IMG/VR virus record: IMGVR_UViG_3300020446_001735
Location: 1-38,429 of that record
Direction: 5' to 3' (one strand)
Source of the DNA: a virus
Length of the DNA: 38,429 nucleotides
Shown: piece after piece, positions 8,518 to 15,600 of the stretch
Numbering within the stretch: the stretch's first letter is position 1
How the letters are laid out: each line of letters begins with the position of its first letter
Program-made: the position numbers and the translations under genes
Notes under the pieces: generated by a model
What the model saw: only the letters and a program-made list of their open reading frames with translations
Database searches by the model: none
What the model was told of the DNA's origin: nothing

Positions 8518-8879
8518 TGAGAAAGTTTGTATACGATTCTTGGAATAGCATTATGGATCATGATGTTAATCCACTAAAACATATTCCAGATTTAAATACA
8601 CGACATATGGTCATGCAAGTATTAGCTTGGATGTGGTGTATTGTATTTTCATTTTATGTTGGTAGCTTCTGGGTTTTTGGCGTCAGCGCAATTGCACATG
8701 TAATTGTACTTGCTGCTATTGCTATTACTGTAGGTACGTTTGAGGTTGCGAAGCGTAACCCAGAGGTTTTTAGTCTGCGCCCGGGTTATCACTCGGTAAG
8801 TCGCACTAGACAATACATGTGGGTTAATGGCCAAAGGGTTGTGCTTGATGCTAATGATCCTGGCGGCGAGCATGAATAA
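8517..8879 (+). CDS. two-helix membrane protein conserved in marine phages
   Basis: The ATG at 8517 overlaps the preceding TAA and has AGGAAGG upstream; the in-frame ATG at 8469 lies inside the previous gene and is rejected. The 120-residue product starts MRKFVYDSWNSIMDHDVNPLKHIP, a pattern I associate with a family of unknown function in marine T4-like and T7-like phages. Two membrane segments follow (about 33-55 and 58-78), then a soluble tail with Arg and Tyr. The function is unknown. Confidence 0.75.
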   Translation: MRKFVYDSWNSIMDHDVNPLKHIPDLNTRHMVMQVLAWMWCIVFSFYVGSFWVFGVSAIAHVIVLAAIAITVGTFEVAKRNPEVFSLRPGYHSVSRTRQYMWVNGQRVVLDANDPGGEHE

Positions 8880-9079
8880 TGGCTAAGATCATTGGAGCTT
8901 CTCATGGTACTATAGCAGACCATGAAATAGTTGTCATAAATAAAAAAGAATTTTATTGCGATGGAGGCGAATTTGGACATCCTAGAGTTTACTTCACTGT
9001 AGGTACTGAAGGATTCGTTATGTGCAGTTATTGCAATATTAAATATGTTTACGAAAAAAATGACTCCTCAGCTATTTAA
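8879..9079 (+). CDS. zf-CHCC zinc-binding protein
   Basis: The 66-residue protein contains YCDGGEFGHPRVYF and CSYC, giving ligands C27, H34, C49 and C52. This is the layout of the zf-CHCC domain (CDGG..HP.VY...CPYC type), found in alphaproteobacterial small proteins and the mitochondrial complex I subunit NDUFS6. The zinc binding is a firm structural prediction; the role in a phage is unknown. It starts in a TAATG overlap. Such proteins are typical of alphaproteobacteria, which fits the tmRNA evidence for the host. Confidence 0.8.
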   Translation: MAKIIGASHGTIADHEIVVINKKEFYCDGGEFGHPRVYFTVGTEGFVMCSYCNIKYVYEKNDSSAI

Positions 9080-9100
9080 ATTTTCGAAAAAAGTACTATA

Positions 9101-9106
9101 TATAAT
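9101..9106 (+). promoter_or_regulatory. -10 element upstream of hsp20
   Basis: TATAAT occurs at 9101-9106 in an AT-rich intergenic stretch, with no good TTTACA 17 bases upstream. The leader downstream contains a short hairpin CCGC-GGAAA-GCGG (about 9115-9127) before the ribosome site TTAGGAGG. A weak or regulated promoter for hsp20 is likely. Confidence 0.55.
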
Positions 9107-9164
9107 ACTGGATGCCGCGGAAAGCGGGTCCATCTACAACCTTGCTTAGTCTTAGGAGGTTCAC

Positions 9165-9632
9165 ATGACTGGCACTTTTACGTTCCCACGCGGAGCATTC
9201 GTTGGCTTTGATCACATTGCGAAAGACTTAGAACGTCTTGCACATGCACACCAAAAAGATCATTATCCGCCACATAATGTAGTCAAGCACAATGATGACG
9301 AGTTTCTTATTGAACTCGCTGTCGTTGGATTCAAAGAAAAAGATATCGATATCACGATGCATGATGGTATTCTAACTGTCAAAGGCGATCGTGAGTCACG
9401 TCGAGATCAAAATCTTTATGTCCATAAAGGTATCAGTGGTAGAAAATTCGAGAGGTCATTTAGACTCTCCGAATTTGTAGAAGTCACTGGAGCTGATCTT
9501 GAAGATGGATTGCTTACAATTCACTTGGAGCGAATCATCCCCGAAGAGAAGCGTCCTCGTAAAATTCTAATTGGAAACTACGAGGAAAAAAATGGCAACA
9601 GCAATTCTCAACTACTCACAGAGTCTGATTGA
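9165..9632 (+). CDS. hsp20: small heat-shock protein, Hsp20 family
   Basis: The 155-residue protein has an alpha-crystallin domain at about residues 36-130, with ELAVVGFKEKDIDITMHDGILTV, a KFERSFRL strand and the ADLEDGLLTIHL strand, where canonical members have A.(Y/L)..G.L.I. Small heat-shock proteins hold unfolding proteins, and Hsp20 genes are common in marine T4-like phages. GAGG lies eight bases before the ATG. The last 41 bases overlap the next gene. Other chaperones are not seen in the window. Confidence 0.93.
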   Translation: MTGTFTFPRGAFVGFDHIAKDLERLAHAHQKDHYPPHNVVKHNDDEFLIELAVVGFKEKDIDITMHDGILTVKGDRESRRDQNLYVHKGISGRKFERSFRLSEFVEVTGADLEDGLLTIHLERIIPEEKRPRKILIGNYEEKNGNSNSQLLTESD

Positions 9633-9834
9633 AGTAATAATCAACGGACTTAAAACCACGCTAAAAGGCATGATGATTGGCTATATGGTCGGTCGTCAGA
9701 CGTCGGCTAATAGCAGAGTCGCTGAATTCTTAATCAGCACAGGCGAGTATAGGCAGCAGCAATACTGGGAAATACTCAACAGGTTAAACAAAGAAACGAT
9801 TGATTCGATTCATAAGGAGTTTAACTACAAATGA
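9592..9834 (+). CDS. small hypothetical protein
   Basis: ATG at 9592 follows CGAGGAAAAAA and lies inside the end of hsp20; a TTG at 9571 is in frame but less likely. The 80-residue product has a moderately hydrophobic helix (about residues 10-28, SLIEVIINGLKTTLKGMMIGYMVG) with a GxxxGxxxG-like spacing and a polar helical C-terminal half. No family is recognised. It could be a weakly membrane-associated protein. Confidence 0.65.
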   Translation: MATAILNYSQSLIEVIINGLKTTLKGMMIGYMVGRQTSANSRVAEFLISTGEYRQQQYWEILNRLNKETIDSIHKEFNYK

Positions 9835-9980
9835 TTAAGATGTTCAAACGAATCTTTAGCTTACGTCCTTCGATGTCATGGCAACAAAGAGAAATAGAAA
9901 GATATCTTGCTAACTCGACTGATCATTTTGACTTAGAATGTCGTCAAAAAGATATCATTTACGGAAGGAAAAATTTATGA
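9831..9980 (+). CDS. DUF3563-like small protein
   Basis: The 49-residue product starts in an ATGA overlap and ends overlapping the pseudoazurin ATG. After a basic amphipathic head (KMFKRIFSLRPS) comes EIERYLANSTDHFDLECRQKDI. This resembles DUF3563, a short proteobacterial and phage family with the pattern EEAYLAQAxDxxDLExR. The function of the family is unknown. The assignment rests on this pattern. Confidence 0.65.
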   Translation: MIKMFKRIFSLRPSMSWQQREIERYLANSTDHFDLECRQKDIIYGRKNL

Positions 9981-10411
9981 AAACATTAGCATTTTATCTA
10001 TCAGCATTTGCAGTTATCTTTGCAGTTAGTTCTGCATCAGCAGCTGATCTTACTATTGATATGCTGAATAAAGATGCAGATGGTAACAAAATGGTTTATT
10101 CGAATGAATTGGCTAGAGTAGAAGTAGGTGAAACTATCACTTGGTTACCAGCTTCGAAAGGTCACAATGTCGAATGGATTGCAGGACCTGATGGAGCAGA
10201 TCTTCCTAAAAAGTCTAAGAATGGCAAAGAAGTTTCTATGACTTTTGAAGTACCTGGCATCTATTACTATTGGTGCACACCACATAAAGGCATGGGCATG
10301 ATTGGTCTTGTCGTAGTCGGTGGCGACGTATCTAATAAAGATGCAATTGCTAAAGCAAAAGCCTTAGGTAAATCAAAGAAGAAGCTAAAGGCTCTCTTAG
10401 GAGAACTTTAA
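9977..10411 (+). CDS. pseudoazurin, secreted type-1 copper protein
   Basis: The 144-residue precursor has a signal peptide ending SASA (cleavage after A22). The mature part of 122 residues matches bacterial pseudoazurins (about 123): MLNKDADGNKMV, KGHNVEW and CTPHKGMGMIG. The type-1 copper ligands are H63, C100, H103 and M108, with the family spacing C-x2-H-x4-M. The C-terminal Lys-rich helices after VVVGG are also present. Pseudoazurins shuttle electrons in the periplasm, for example to nitrite or nitrous oxide reductases. In a phage it could redirect host respiration (inference). The start overlaps the upstream DUF3563-like gene and has ACGGAAGGA before the ATG. Confidence 0.93.
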   Translation: MKTLAFYLSAFAVIFAVSSASAADLTIDMLNKDADGNKMVYSNELARVEVGETITWLPASKGHNVEWIAGPDGADLPKKSKNGKEVSMTFEVPGIYYYWCTPHKGMGMIGLVVVGGDVSNKDAIAKAKALGKSKKKLKALLGEL

Positions 10412-10452
10412 TGTGGCCGTACACAAACGAAGAAGCTGATTGGCTTTCCTAA
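10411..10452 (+). CDS. possible 13-residue micro-ORF
   Basis: An ATG overlapping the pseudoazurin stop is preceded by TTAGGAGAAC and encodes MWPYTNEEADWLS before TAA. The ribosome site and stop-start overlap are those of real genes here, and the terminator follows 14 bases later. A peptide this short may be a translated leader or simply chance. It is listed with low confidence. Confidence 0.35.
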   Translation: MWPYTNEEADWLS

Positions 10453-10454
10453 AA

Positions 10455-10462
10455 TATAAATA
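10455..10462 (+). promoter_or_regulatory. TATAAATA late-promoter match before a terminator
   Basis: An exact T4-type late promoter octamer lies immediately upstream of the terminator hairpin. Transcription from it would begin around 10469, within the hairpin's left arm, which would destroy the terminator stem in that transcript. It could thus serve the Cys-rich gene late, or be chance in AT-rich sequence. Confidence 0.35.
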
Positions 10463-10495
10463 AAAAGGGACAAGAACTCTTGTCCCTTTTAATCT
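10463..10495 (+). terminator. intrinsic terminator after pseudoazurin
   Basis: GGGACAAG (10467-10474) and CTTGTCCC (10479-10486) form a perfect 8-bp stem with a 4-base loop, extended by AAAA/TTTT. A T-rich tail follows. It closes the hsp20-pseudoazurin unit and is followed closely by the ribosome site of the Cys-rich gene. Confidence 0.85.
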
Positions 10496-10507
10496 TAGGA
10501 GGTTCAT

Positions 10508-10651
10508 ATGGCTAAATGCAAGAAATGTGGACATGACTGTCACTGCGAAATGATGTGTGACGAATGTATCAATGATATTTGTACAGGCTGCGATTGTCAA
10601 GAAGAACAAGAAATTGATATCCCTTCATCATTTACTCAGGAGAACGTGTAA
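10508..10651 (+). CDS. 47-residue cysteine-rich, metallothionein-like protein
   Basis: ATG at 10508 has TTAGGAGGTTC upstream, and the TAA overlaps the next ATG. The first 30 residues hold nine cysteines (C4, C7, C11, C13, C17, C20, C25, C28, C30) and two histidines, as CKKCGHDCHC, CDEC and CTGCDC; the rest is an acidic tail. The density and the CxxC, CxC spacing predict binding of a metal cluster, either metallothionein-like or a compact double zinc knuckle. It follows a copper protein, which makes copper or zinc handling a reasonable guess only. Confidence 0.75.
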   Translation: MAKCKKCGHDCHCEMMCDECINDICTGCDCQEEQEIDIPSSFTQENV

Positions 10652-10881
10652 TGCGTAGATTAGGAAAATTAATTGAAGATGCTCTTGTCGATCGGCAAGA
10701 AAAATATTTACGTCTTCGTATCGAGCAGTTAAAAGAAGATATGGAAAAGGCGCATGATGAACACGATAAAAAGTGGTATAATCGGTGTATTCAAGAATTA
10801 GATTGGGCTTTACAAATGAAAGGTAAGCCAGGTCATAATTGCTATATGGCAGAAGCTAACAAAGAAAGAGCAATGTGGTAA
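10651..10881 (+). CDS. hypothetical coiled-coil protein
   Basis: The 76-residue product is strongly charged and helical through residues 5-56 (RLRIEQLKEDMEKAHDEHDKKW). It has a Trp-rich, Cys-containing C-terminal third and no membrane segment. It starts and ends in TAATG overlaps, so it is part of the Cys-rich gene to lysozyme operon. The family is not recognised. Confidence 0.75.
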   Translation: MRRLGKLIEDALVDRQEKYLRLRIEQLKEDMEKAHDEHDKKWYNRCIQELDWALQMKGKPGHNCYMAEANKERAMW

Positions 10882-11063
10882 TGGCAAAACCAAACAAAAA
10901 TTTCAACCTAGACGTTCGAGATATACATCTTATCGAGCTTTCTTTGCGTAACATGTATTGGGAAAGCGAAGAGAAAGCAAAAGAAGTACAACAACTACTA
11001 GGAAAGATATCTAATCAAAAAGTTTGGTATCGTCCTAAAAATCAAATTTATGTGAGTGGATAA
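10881..11063 (+). CDS. small hypothetical protein
   Basis: The 60-residue product begins at the ATG overlapping the previous TAA; a GTG two codons earlier is less likely. The sequence is a helix (VRDIHLIELSLRNMYWESEEKAKEVQQLLGKI with breaks) followed by a short strand region (KVWYRPKNQIYV). The family is not recognised. Its stop is four bases before the lysozyme ATG. Confidence 0.7.
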   Translation: MAKPNKNFNLDVRDIHLIELSLRNMYWESEEKAKEVQQLLGKISNQKVWYRPKNQIYVSG

Positions 11064-11067
11064 AGAT

Positions 11068-11529
11068 ATGAATTTAGAAGCATTAAGAGAAGAATTAAAA
11101 ATTGATGAGGGAGTTAAGTATGAAATTTATCTTGATCACCTTGGTCTCCCTACATTTGGTATTGGGCACCTTGTCCTGGATTCTGATCCAGAACATGGCA
11201 TGGCAGTTGGAACGCCAATCAGCGAAGATCGAGTCAATGAGTGTTTCGATAAAGATGTTGAAGTCGTCCTTGGAGACTGTAGAAAATTGTACGACGACTT
11301 CGATGATCTTCCCGAAGAAGCACAACGAATCATTGCCAATATGCTCTTTAACATGGGACTTCCTCGGCTCTCTAAGTTTAAAGGAATGAAACGTGGCGTA
11401 GACGCGCGCGACTGGGAGGCAGCCGCAGACGAGATGGTAGATTCTCGTTGGTATAGACAAGTTACTAATAGAGCTGACCGGCTGGTTGAAAGAATGAGAG
11501 CAATTACTCTTTCTGAAATCCCTGCATAA
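11068..11529 (+). CDS. e: T4-type lysozyme (GH24 endolysin)
   Basis: The 153-residue protein has the GH24 catalytic triad of T4 lysozyme at conserved spacing: E14 (IDEG), D23 and T29, followed by FGIGHL, with the C-terminal SRWYRQVTNRADR matching T4 SRWYNQTPNRAKR. It cleaves peptidoglycan between MurNAc and GlcNAc. It has no signal peptide, so it would need a holin. I chose the ATG at 11068 because it mimics the T4 N-terminus; a GTG at 11056 is in frame, and neither has a strong ribosome site. A second wall hydrolase lies at 26425. Confidence 0.92.
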   Translation: MNLEALREELKIDEGVKYEIYLDHLGLPTFGIGHLVLDSDPEHGMAVGTPISEDRVNECFDKDVEVVLGDCRKLYDDFDDLPEEAQRIIANMLFNMGLPRLSKFKGMKRGVDARDWEAAADEMVDSRWYRQVTNRADRLVERMRAITLSEIPA

Positions 11530-11531
11530 AA

Positions 11532-11545
11532 AGGTTTACAAACCT
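11532..11545. repeat. inverted repeat covering the gene 43 -35 box
   Basis: AGGTTT and AAACCT flank a 2-base centre (11532-11545) and contain the whole -35 hexamer TTTACA. It may be an operator. It lies upstream of the predicted transcription start, so it would act at the DNA level rather than in the gene 43 mRNA. Confidence 0.45.
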
Positions 11546-11563
11546 GGCAAAACTTGATATAAT
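11535..11563 (+). promoter_or_regulatory. promoter giving a leaderless gene 43 transcript
   Basis: TTTACA (11535-11540), 17 bases, then TGA-TATAAT (11558-11563). Seven bases beyond the -10 is 11570, the A of the gene 43 ATG. There is no purine-rich ribosome site before the ATG. The mRNA is therefore predicted to be leaderless. Confidence 0.85.
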
Positions 11564-11569
11564 TATAGC

Positions 11570-14089
11570 ATGTTTTATACTTCAGTAGTCCGTTATGGAA
11601 ATAGCATGCTTTATCGCGGATATGATTCTGCCGGAAAGCGTGTCGTTCGAAAAGATCATTTCCAACCAGAGTTTTTTGTTCCCTCAAAGAAAGACACCGG
11701 CTGGCGAGGCCTAGACAATACCTCGATTGGCCGGCTGTCTTTTCAGAACATGCGCGAAGCCAAAGGCTGGTTGGAACAAAACAAAGATGTAGTCGGTAGG
11801 CATGTGTATGGTAACACCAACTACATCCACCAGTATATCACGTCTAAATTCAAATACGATGTTGAATTTGATCGTGACAAAATCAACGTATCTACAATTG
11901 ATATTGAAACAGAATATGACGATGGATTCCCTCATCCTCATGAAGCATCACAGCGCATTCTTGCAATTACTCTTAAAAACAATATTGATGGCATTTATTG
12001 GGTATGGGGTTACGGCGACTACAATGTAGATGATGCTCTTATCAAGCCCGTAAGATATATCAAATGTCTAGACGAGCCTGATCTTCTTCTCAAGTTCTTG
12101 GATTTCTTTTCATCGCCGGAAAAATGTCCGGATGTTATCACAGGCTGGAACGTACGTTTCTTTGATGTTCCATACCTCGTAAATCGTACAGCAAAAATTC
12201 TTGGTCTTGAACAAGTCAAAAAGTTTTCGCCATGGGGCCTGGTTGATTATCGTAAGGTCGTACGTCGTGGTAAAGAAGATGAGACATATGATCTCAAAGG
12301 TATTCAGACACTTGATTATCTCGAGCTCTTCCAAAAATTTGGATACTCGTATGGTCCACAAGAATCATACAAACTCAACCACATTGCTTATGTAGTTCTT
12401 GGTGAAAAGAAACTTTCATTCGAAGAATCCGGTTCTCTTAAAAATCTCTACAAAGACGACTTTCAAAAATATATCGACTACAACATGAAAGACGTGCAAC
12501 TGGTTGACCGGTTGGAAGATAAGCTTGGCCTTATTACTCTGGCCATGACCGTAGCGTATAAGGGTGGTGTTAATTATCAAGATACGTTTGGAGTCACCGC
12601 TATATGGGAATCGATTATCTATCGATATCTCAATCGCCAAAAGCGCGTACCATCCGTGGCTCAATTGGAAAGCGGCGATTACCAGATTATTGGTGCTGAC
12701 GATGCCGGTGGATACTCAATCGCTGGTGGCTATGTCAAAAATCCAAAGCCTGGCGCATATGATTGGGTTGTGTCTTTTGATTTGAACTCTCTGTATCCAA
12801 ACATCATTGTTCAGACAAATATCTCGCCTGAAACATTGTTACCCAAAACCAATTGGCTCATGCCTGGTGTCAAACATTATCTCAACACTGCTCCACCAGA
12901 AAGTAATCATTCAATTGCTGCCAATGGTACTACGTATCGTAAAGACATCGATGGTATCATTCCAACTATCATTAAAGATTACTATGCCGAACGCGTTTCT
13001 GTTAAGAAAATGCAACTGGCGCATGAGTCTGAATATCAAAAGGGTAAGACATACGAGCTAGAAAAACAGATTGCCACACTTAACAATCAGCAGATGGCTA
13101 TCAAAATTCTACTCAACTCTTTATATGGTGCGTTGGCTAACAAGTATTTCAAGTACTTCCATCCAGGCATGGCTGAAGGCGTAACACTCACAGGCCAGAC
13201 TACAATCAAGTGGGCTGAACGTGCTATGAATGGTGCCATGAATGATCTGCTTAAGACTGAAAAAGATTATGTGATCGCAATCGATACGGATTCAATCTAC
13301 GTTAACTTTGGTCCGCTAGTAGAAAAGCTACAGCCAAAAGATCCGGTTAAGTTCCTTGATAAGATTTGTCAAGAACACTTTGAACCTATGATCGCAAAAT
13401 CATATGACGCTTTCTTCACACGCATGAATCACCATACCAAGCGTATGGAAATGGCAAGGGAAGTAATTGCTGACCGTGGCATCTGGACTGCGAAGAAGCG
13501 TTATATCTTAAATGTCCATAACTCAGAAGGTGTGCAGTATGCTGAACCAAAACTCAAGATCATGGGGATCGAAGCAATCAAGTCCTCAACTCCAGAGGTA
13601 TGTCGCGACAAGTTCAGGGAAGTTTTCAAAATCATCATATCTGGATCTGAAGGCGACACTCAGGAGTTTATACGTCGATTCAAAGAAGAGTTCAAGTCAC
13701 TTCCTCCCGAAAACGTGGCATTCCCGCGCTCGGTCTCGAATATTACAGACTGGCACGATCGGCGCTCTGTATACAAGAAAGGAACACCCATTCACGTTCG
13801 CGGTTCCCTCCTTTACAACAAGCTTGTTAAAGACGCCAAGCTCTCAAAGCGATATGAGCTTGTCACAAATGGTTCTCGCATCTTCTTCACATACATGAAG
13901 AAACCTAATCCTATGCATGAGAATGTGATTGCGTTTCCAGATATTCTGCCACAAGAACTCAAGCTAAATAATTACGTTGATTATGACATGCAATTCAACA
14001 AAACTTTTGTGGAACCACTGCAGCTTATACTCGACGCAGTTGGCTGGACAGCCGAGCCGATCGCAACTCTCGATGAATTCTTCGCTTAG
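11570..14089 (+). CDS. 43: family B DNA polymerase (gp43)
   Basis: The 839-residue protein has the proofreading exonuclease motif TIDIETE (near residue 110), polymerase motif A SFDLNSLYPNI (near 402), motif B KILLNSLYGALAN (near 512) and motif C IDTDSIY (near 572), in the order and spacing of T4 gp43 (898 residues). It replicates the phage genome with the gp45 clamp. The C-terminus ATLDEFFA is a clamp-binding tail like that of T4 gp43. The start codon directly follows the promoter with no leader. The gene is intact, with no intron or split. Confidence 0.96.
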   Translation: MFYTSVVRYGNSMLYRGYDSAGKRVVRKDHFQPEFFVPSKKDTGWRGLDNTSIGRLSFQNMREAKGWLEQNKDVVGRHVYGNTNYIHQYITSKFKYDVEFDRDKINVSTIDIETEYDDGFPHPHEASQRILAITLKNNIDGIYWVWGYGDYNVDDALIKPVRYIKCLDEPDLLLKFLDFFSSPEKCPDVITGWNVRFFDVPYLVNRTAKILGLEQVKKFSPWGLVDYRKVVRRGKEDETYDLKGIQTLDYLELFQKFGYSYGPQESYKLNHIAYVVLGEKKLSFEESGSLKNLYKDDFQKYIDYNMKDVQLVDRLEDKLGLITLAMTVAYKGGVNYQDTFGVTAIWESIIYRYLNRQKRVPSVAQLESGDYQIIGADDAGGYSIAGGYVKNPKPGAYDWVVSFDLNSLYPNIIVQTNISPETLLPKTNWLMPGVKHYLNTAPPESNHSIAANGTTYRKDIDGIIPTIIKDYYAERVSVKKMQLAHESEYQKGKTYELEKQIATLNNQQMAIKILLNSLYGALANKYFKYFHPGMAEGVTLTGQTTIKWAERAMNGAMNDLLKTEKDYVIAIDTDSIYVNFGPLVEKLQPKDPVKFLDKICQEHFEPMIAKSYDAFFTRMNHHTKRMEMAREVIADRGIWTAKKRYILNVHNSEGVQYAEPKLKIMGIEAIKSSTPEVCRDKFREVFKIIISGSEGDTQEFIRRFKEEFKSLPPENVAFPRSVSNITDWHDRRSVYKKGTPIHVRGSLLYNKLVKDAKLSKRYELVTNGSRIFFTYMKKPNPMHENVIAFPDILPQELKLNNYVDYDMQFNKTFVEPLQLILDAVGWTAEPIATLDEFFA

Positions 14090-14092
14090 TGG

Positions 14093-14121
14093 TTTACTTT
14101 TTCGATAAAATGGAGTATAAT
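14093..14121 (+). promoter_or_regulatory. sigma70-type promoter for the MazG-like gene
   Basis: TTTACT (14093-14098) and TATAAT (14116-14121) are 17 bases apart. The predicted start is 14127-14128, on the ATG of the next gene, which lacks a ribosome site. This is a second likely leaderless transcript. Confidence 0.8.
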
Positions 14122-14126
14122 ATATC

Positions 14127-14621
14127 ATGAATAAACATAAGAATGATTTACGTAAAGGTCCAAACGCAAATGGATATGATGGAGATGTGACATGGGATAT
14201 GAGAGTAATGGGTGATTGGGTAAATGACATGTACCAAATGCATGAAAAGTATGGCGTACATGAGTGGATTGAAAACAACAAAGACAACACTGAGTTGATG
14301 GCTCAGTTTCTTGAGTTTCGTCTTAACTTTCTTCAAGAAGAATTAAATGAAACACGAGCAGCAGCATTGATAGATAAAGATCCGGAAGAAATTGTGGATG
14401 GTCTTATTGATCTTTGCGTTATTGCTATCGGTACTTTGGATGCTTTCAACGTTGCAGCACATGATGCGTGGCAAGAAGTTCTCAAAGCAAACATGTCCAA
14501 AGAAGTTGGTGTTAAAGAAACACGTCCTAATCCACTAGGACTTCCAGATCTAATTAAGCCAGAAGGTTGGCAAGGTCCATCACACAGAGGTAATCATGGC
14601 TATCTCGGGAACGCTGTTTAA
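14127..14621 (+). CDS. MazG-like all-alpha NTP pyrophosphatase
   Basis: The 164-residue protein has the core of the all-alpha NTP-pyrophosphatase superfamily: FLQEELNET (E71, E72, E75) and DPEEIVDGLIDL (E88, D91, D95), the EExxE and ExxD metal sites, in a bundle of helices. This superfamily includes MazG, HisE and the T4 dCTPase-dUTPase gp56. Given the dCMP hydroxymethylase nearby, it could hydrolyse dCTP/dUTP as gp56 does, but that is inference. No in-frame ATG with a ribosome site follows, so the leaderless ATG is chosen. It overlaps the next gene by 26 bases. Confidence 0.78.
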   Translation: MNKHKNDLRKGPNANGYDGDVTWDMRVMGDWVNDMYQMHEKYGVHEWIENNKDNTELMAQFLEFRLNFLQEELNETRAAALIDKDPEEIVDGLIDLCVIAIGTLDAFNVAAHDAWQEVLKANMSKEVGVKETRPNPLGLPDLIKPEGWQGPSHRGNHGYLGNAV

Positions 14622-15525
14622 AAGTATCTTTGATAATAAGACTAATCGTCGTGTGGATCTTCAAGATTTTGACGCGTTCGAAAAAGTGTTATATAATCTT
14701 GCCGAAGTGCCTAGGCAAGATAAGAAAGATGCTGAGTTAATATCACCGGCTGTTTATCATCCAGACACAACACGTGCAAATAAGAACGTGGTTGAATGGG
14801 CTGGTTGGTGTGCAGTCGATGTAGATGACTTTAAGTTTGAAGGAGATTTAAAGAATGAATTGGTTAATCGGTTTAGTGCTTATCGCTGGATTTGCTATTC
14901 TACTGCAAGCAGCACGAGTACTTCGCCAAAGTTTCGTCTTGTCTTCCCGCTTAGACATGCAGTTCGGTCCGAGCGGATCAAATCTTTCTGGTATGCTCTC
15001 CAAACTGAGCTTGGCGAGCTCGGAGACAAACAAACTAAAGACTTGTCACGTATGTATTACATCCCTGGAAAGTACGCTGGTGCTGATAATTTCATATTTA
15101 GTTATCATCATGGTGACGCTATCGATCCAGATGTTTTAATGAATAAGCATCCTATGGCAGAAAAATCTGGTAACTCTTTCTTTGATCGACTACCAGAAAA
15201 AATGCAGAAAGAAATTATTGAACATCGTAAGTCCAGATTGGAAAACACTGATGTCTACTGGTCATCATATCGTGATTGTCCATTCTTTCCTCGTCAACTT
15301 GAGAATGAATACAAACTAATTAGTAGTACTGGCTGGTATCATAAAATGTATCAGATCATGGTAGCTCTAGCCGGTAATGCTATTAAGAAAGAATATCCTA
15401 TCACAGCCGATGAGATTGCTGTGCTATGTCGTGAGTTCGATGCTGATACTGGTAATTGGTATGCTAATCGTCCAATGCAAACCGAAGCTGATCGCGCTCT
15501 AGAATATGTTTACAAAAATATGTAA
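14596..15525 (+). CDS. archaeo-eukaryotic primase-like replication protein
   Basis: The N-terminal half resembles the primase-polymerase domain seen in VapE-type and phage replication proteins. WCAVDVDDF carries the paired catalytic aspartates (near residues 74-77), YSTASSTSTSPKFRLVFPL occupies the place of the usual YSTHSHTPxxPRFRLVxPL, and DLSRMYYIPG matches the DxSRxxYxPG motif. The normal catalytic histidine of the second motif is missing. The C-terminal half (about 200-309) is helical and unassigned. It may be a primase variant or an inactive relative; the family itself is a moderate-confidence call. AGAGG precedes the ATG. Confidence 0.55.
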   Translation: MAISGTLFKSIFDNKTNRRVDLQDFDAFEKVLYNLAEVPRQDKKDAELISPAVYHPDTTRANKNVVEWAGWCAVDVDDFKFEGDLKNELVNRFSAYRWICYSTASSTSTSPKFRLVFPLRHAVRSERIKSFWYALQTELGELGDKQTKDLSRMYYIPGKYAGADNFIFSYHHGDAIDPDVLMNKHPMAEKSGNSFFDRLPEKMQKEIIEHRKSRLENTDVYWSSYRDCPFFPRQLENEYKLISSTGWYHKMYQIMVALAGNAIKKEYPITADEIAVLCREFDADTGNWYANRPMQTEADRALEYVYKNM

Positions 15526-15527
15526 TT

Positions 15528-15537
15528 AAATGCATTT
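15528..15537. repeat. AAATGCATTT upstream element, copy 1
   Basis: This perfect 10-bp palindrome lies 5 bases upstream of a TTTACT -35 box. Identical palindromes precede the promoters at 26065 and 29969. Confidence 0.65.
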
Positions 15538-15542
15538 TATGG

Positions 15543-15570
15543 TTTACTTTTTCTCTCGTTGTGGTATAAT
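15543..15570 (+). promoter_or_regulatory. promoter with extended -10 and palindromic upstream element
   Basis: TTTACT (15543-15548), a 16-base spacer ending TGG, and TATAAT (15565-15570). The predicted start, 15577, is the A of an in-frame ATG, and a second ATG with a GAGGAG ribosome site lies at 15601. Confidence 0.8.
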
Positions 15571-15600
15571 ATATACATGATTAGAAAAGAGGAGTCAATC

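Noticed and set aside
11136-11687. 183-codon minus-strand frame over the lysozyme gene
   Set aside because: The plus-strand lysozyme has clear catalytic residues; the minus frame is Ser/Arg-rich low-information sequence and crosses the gene 43 promoter.
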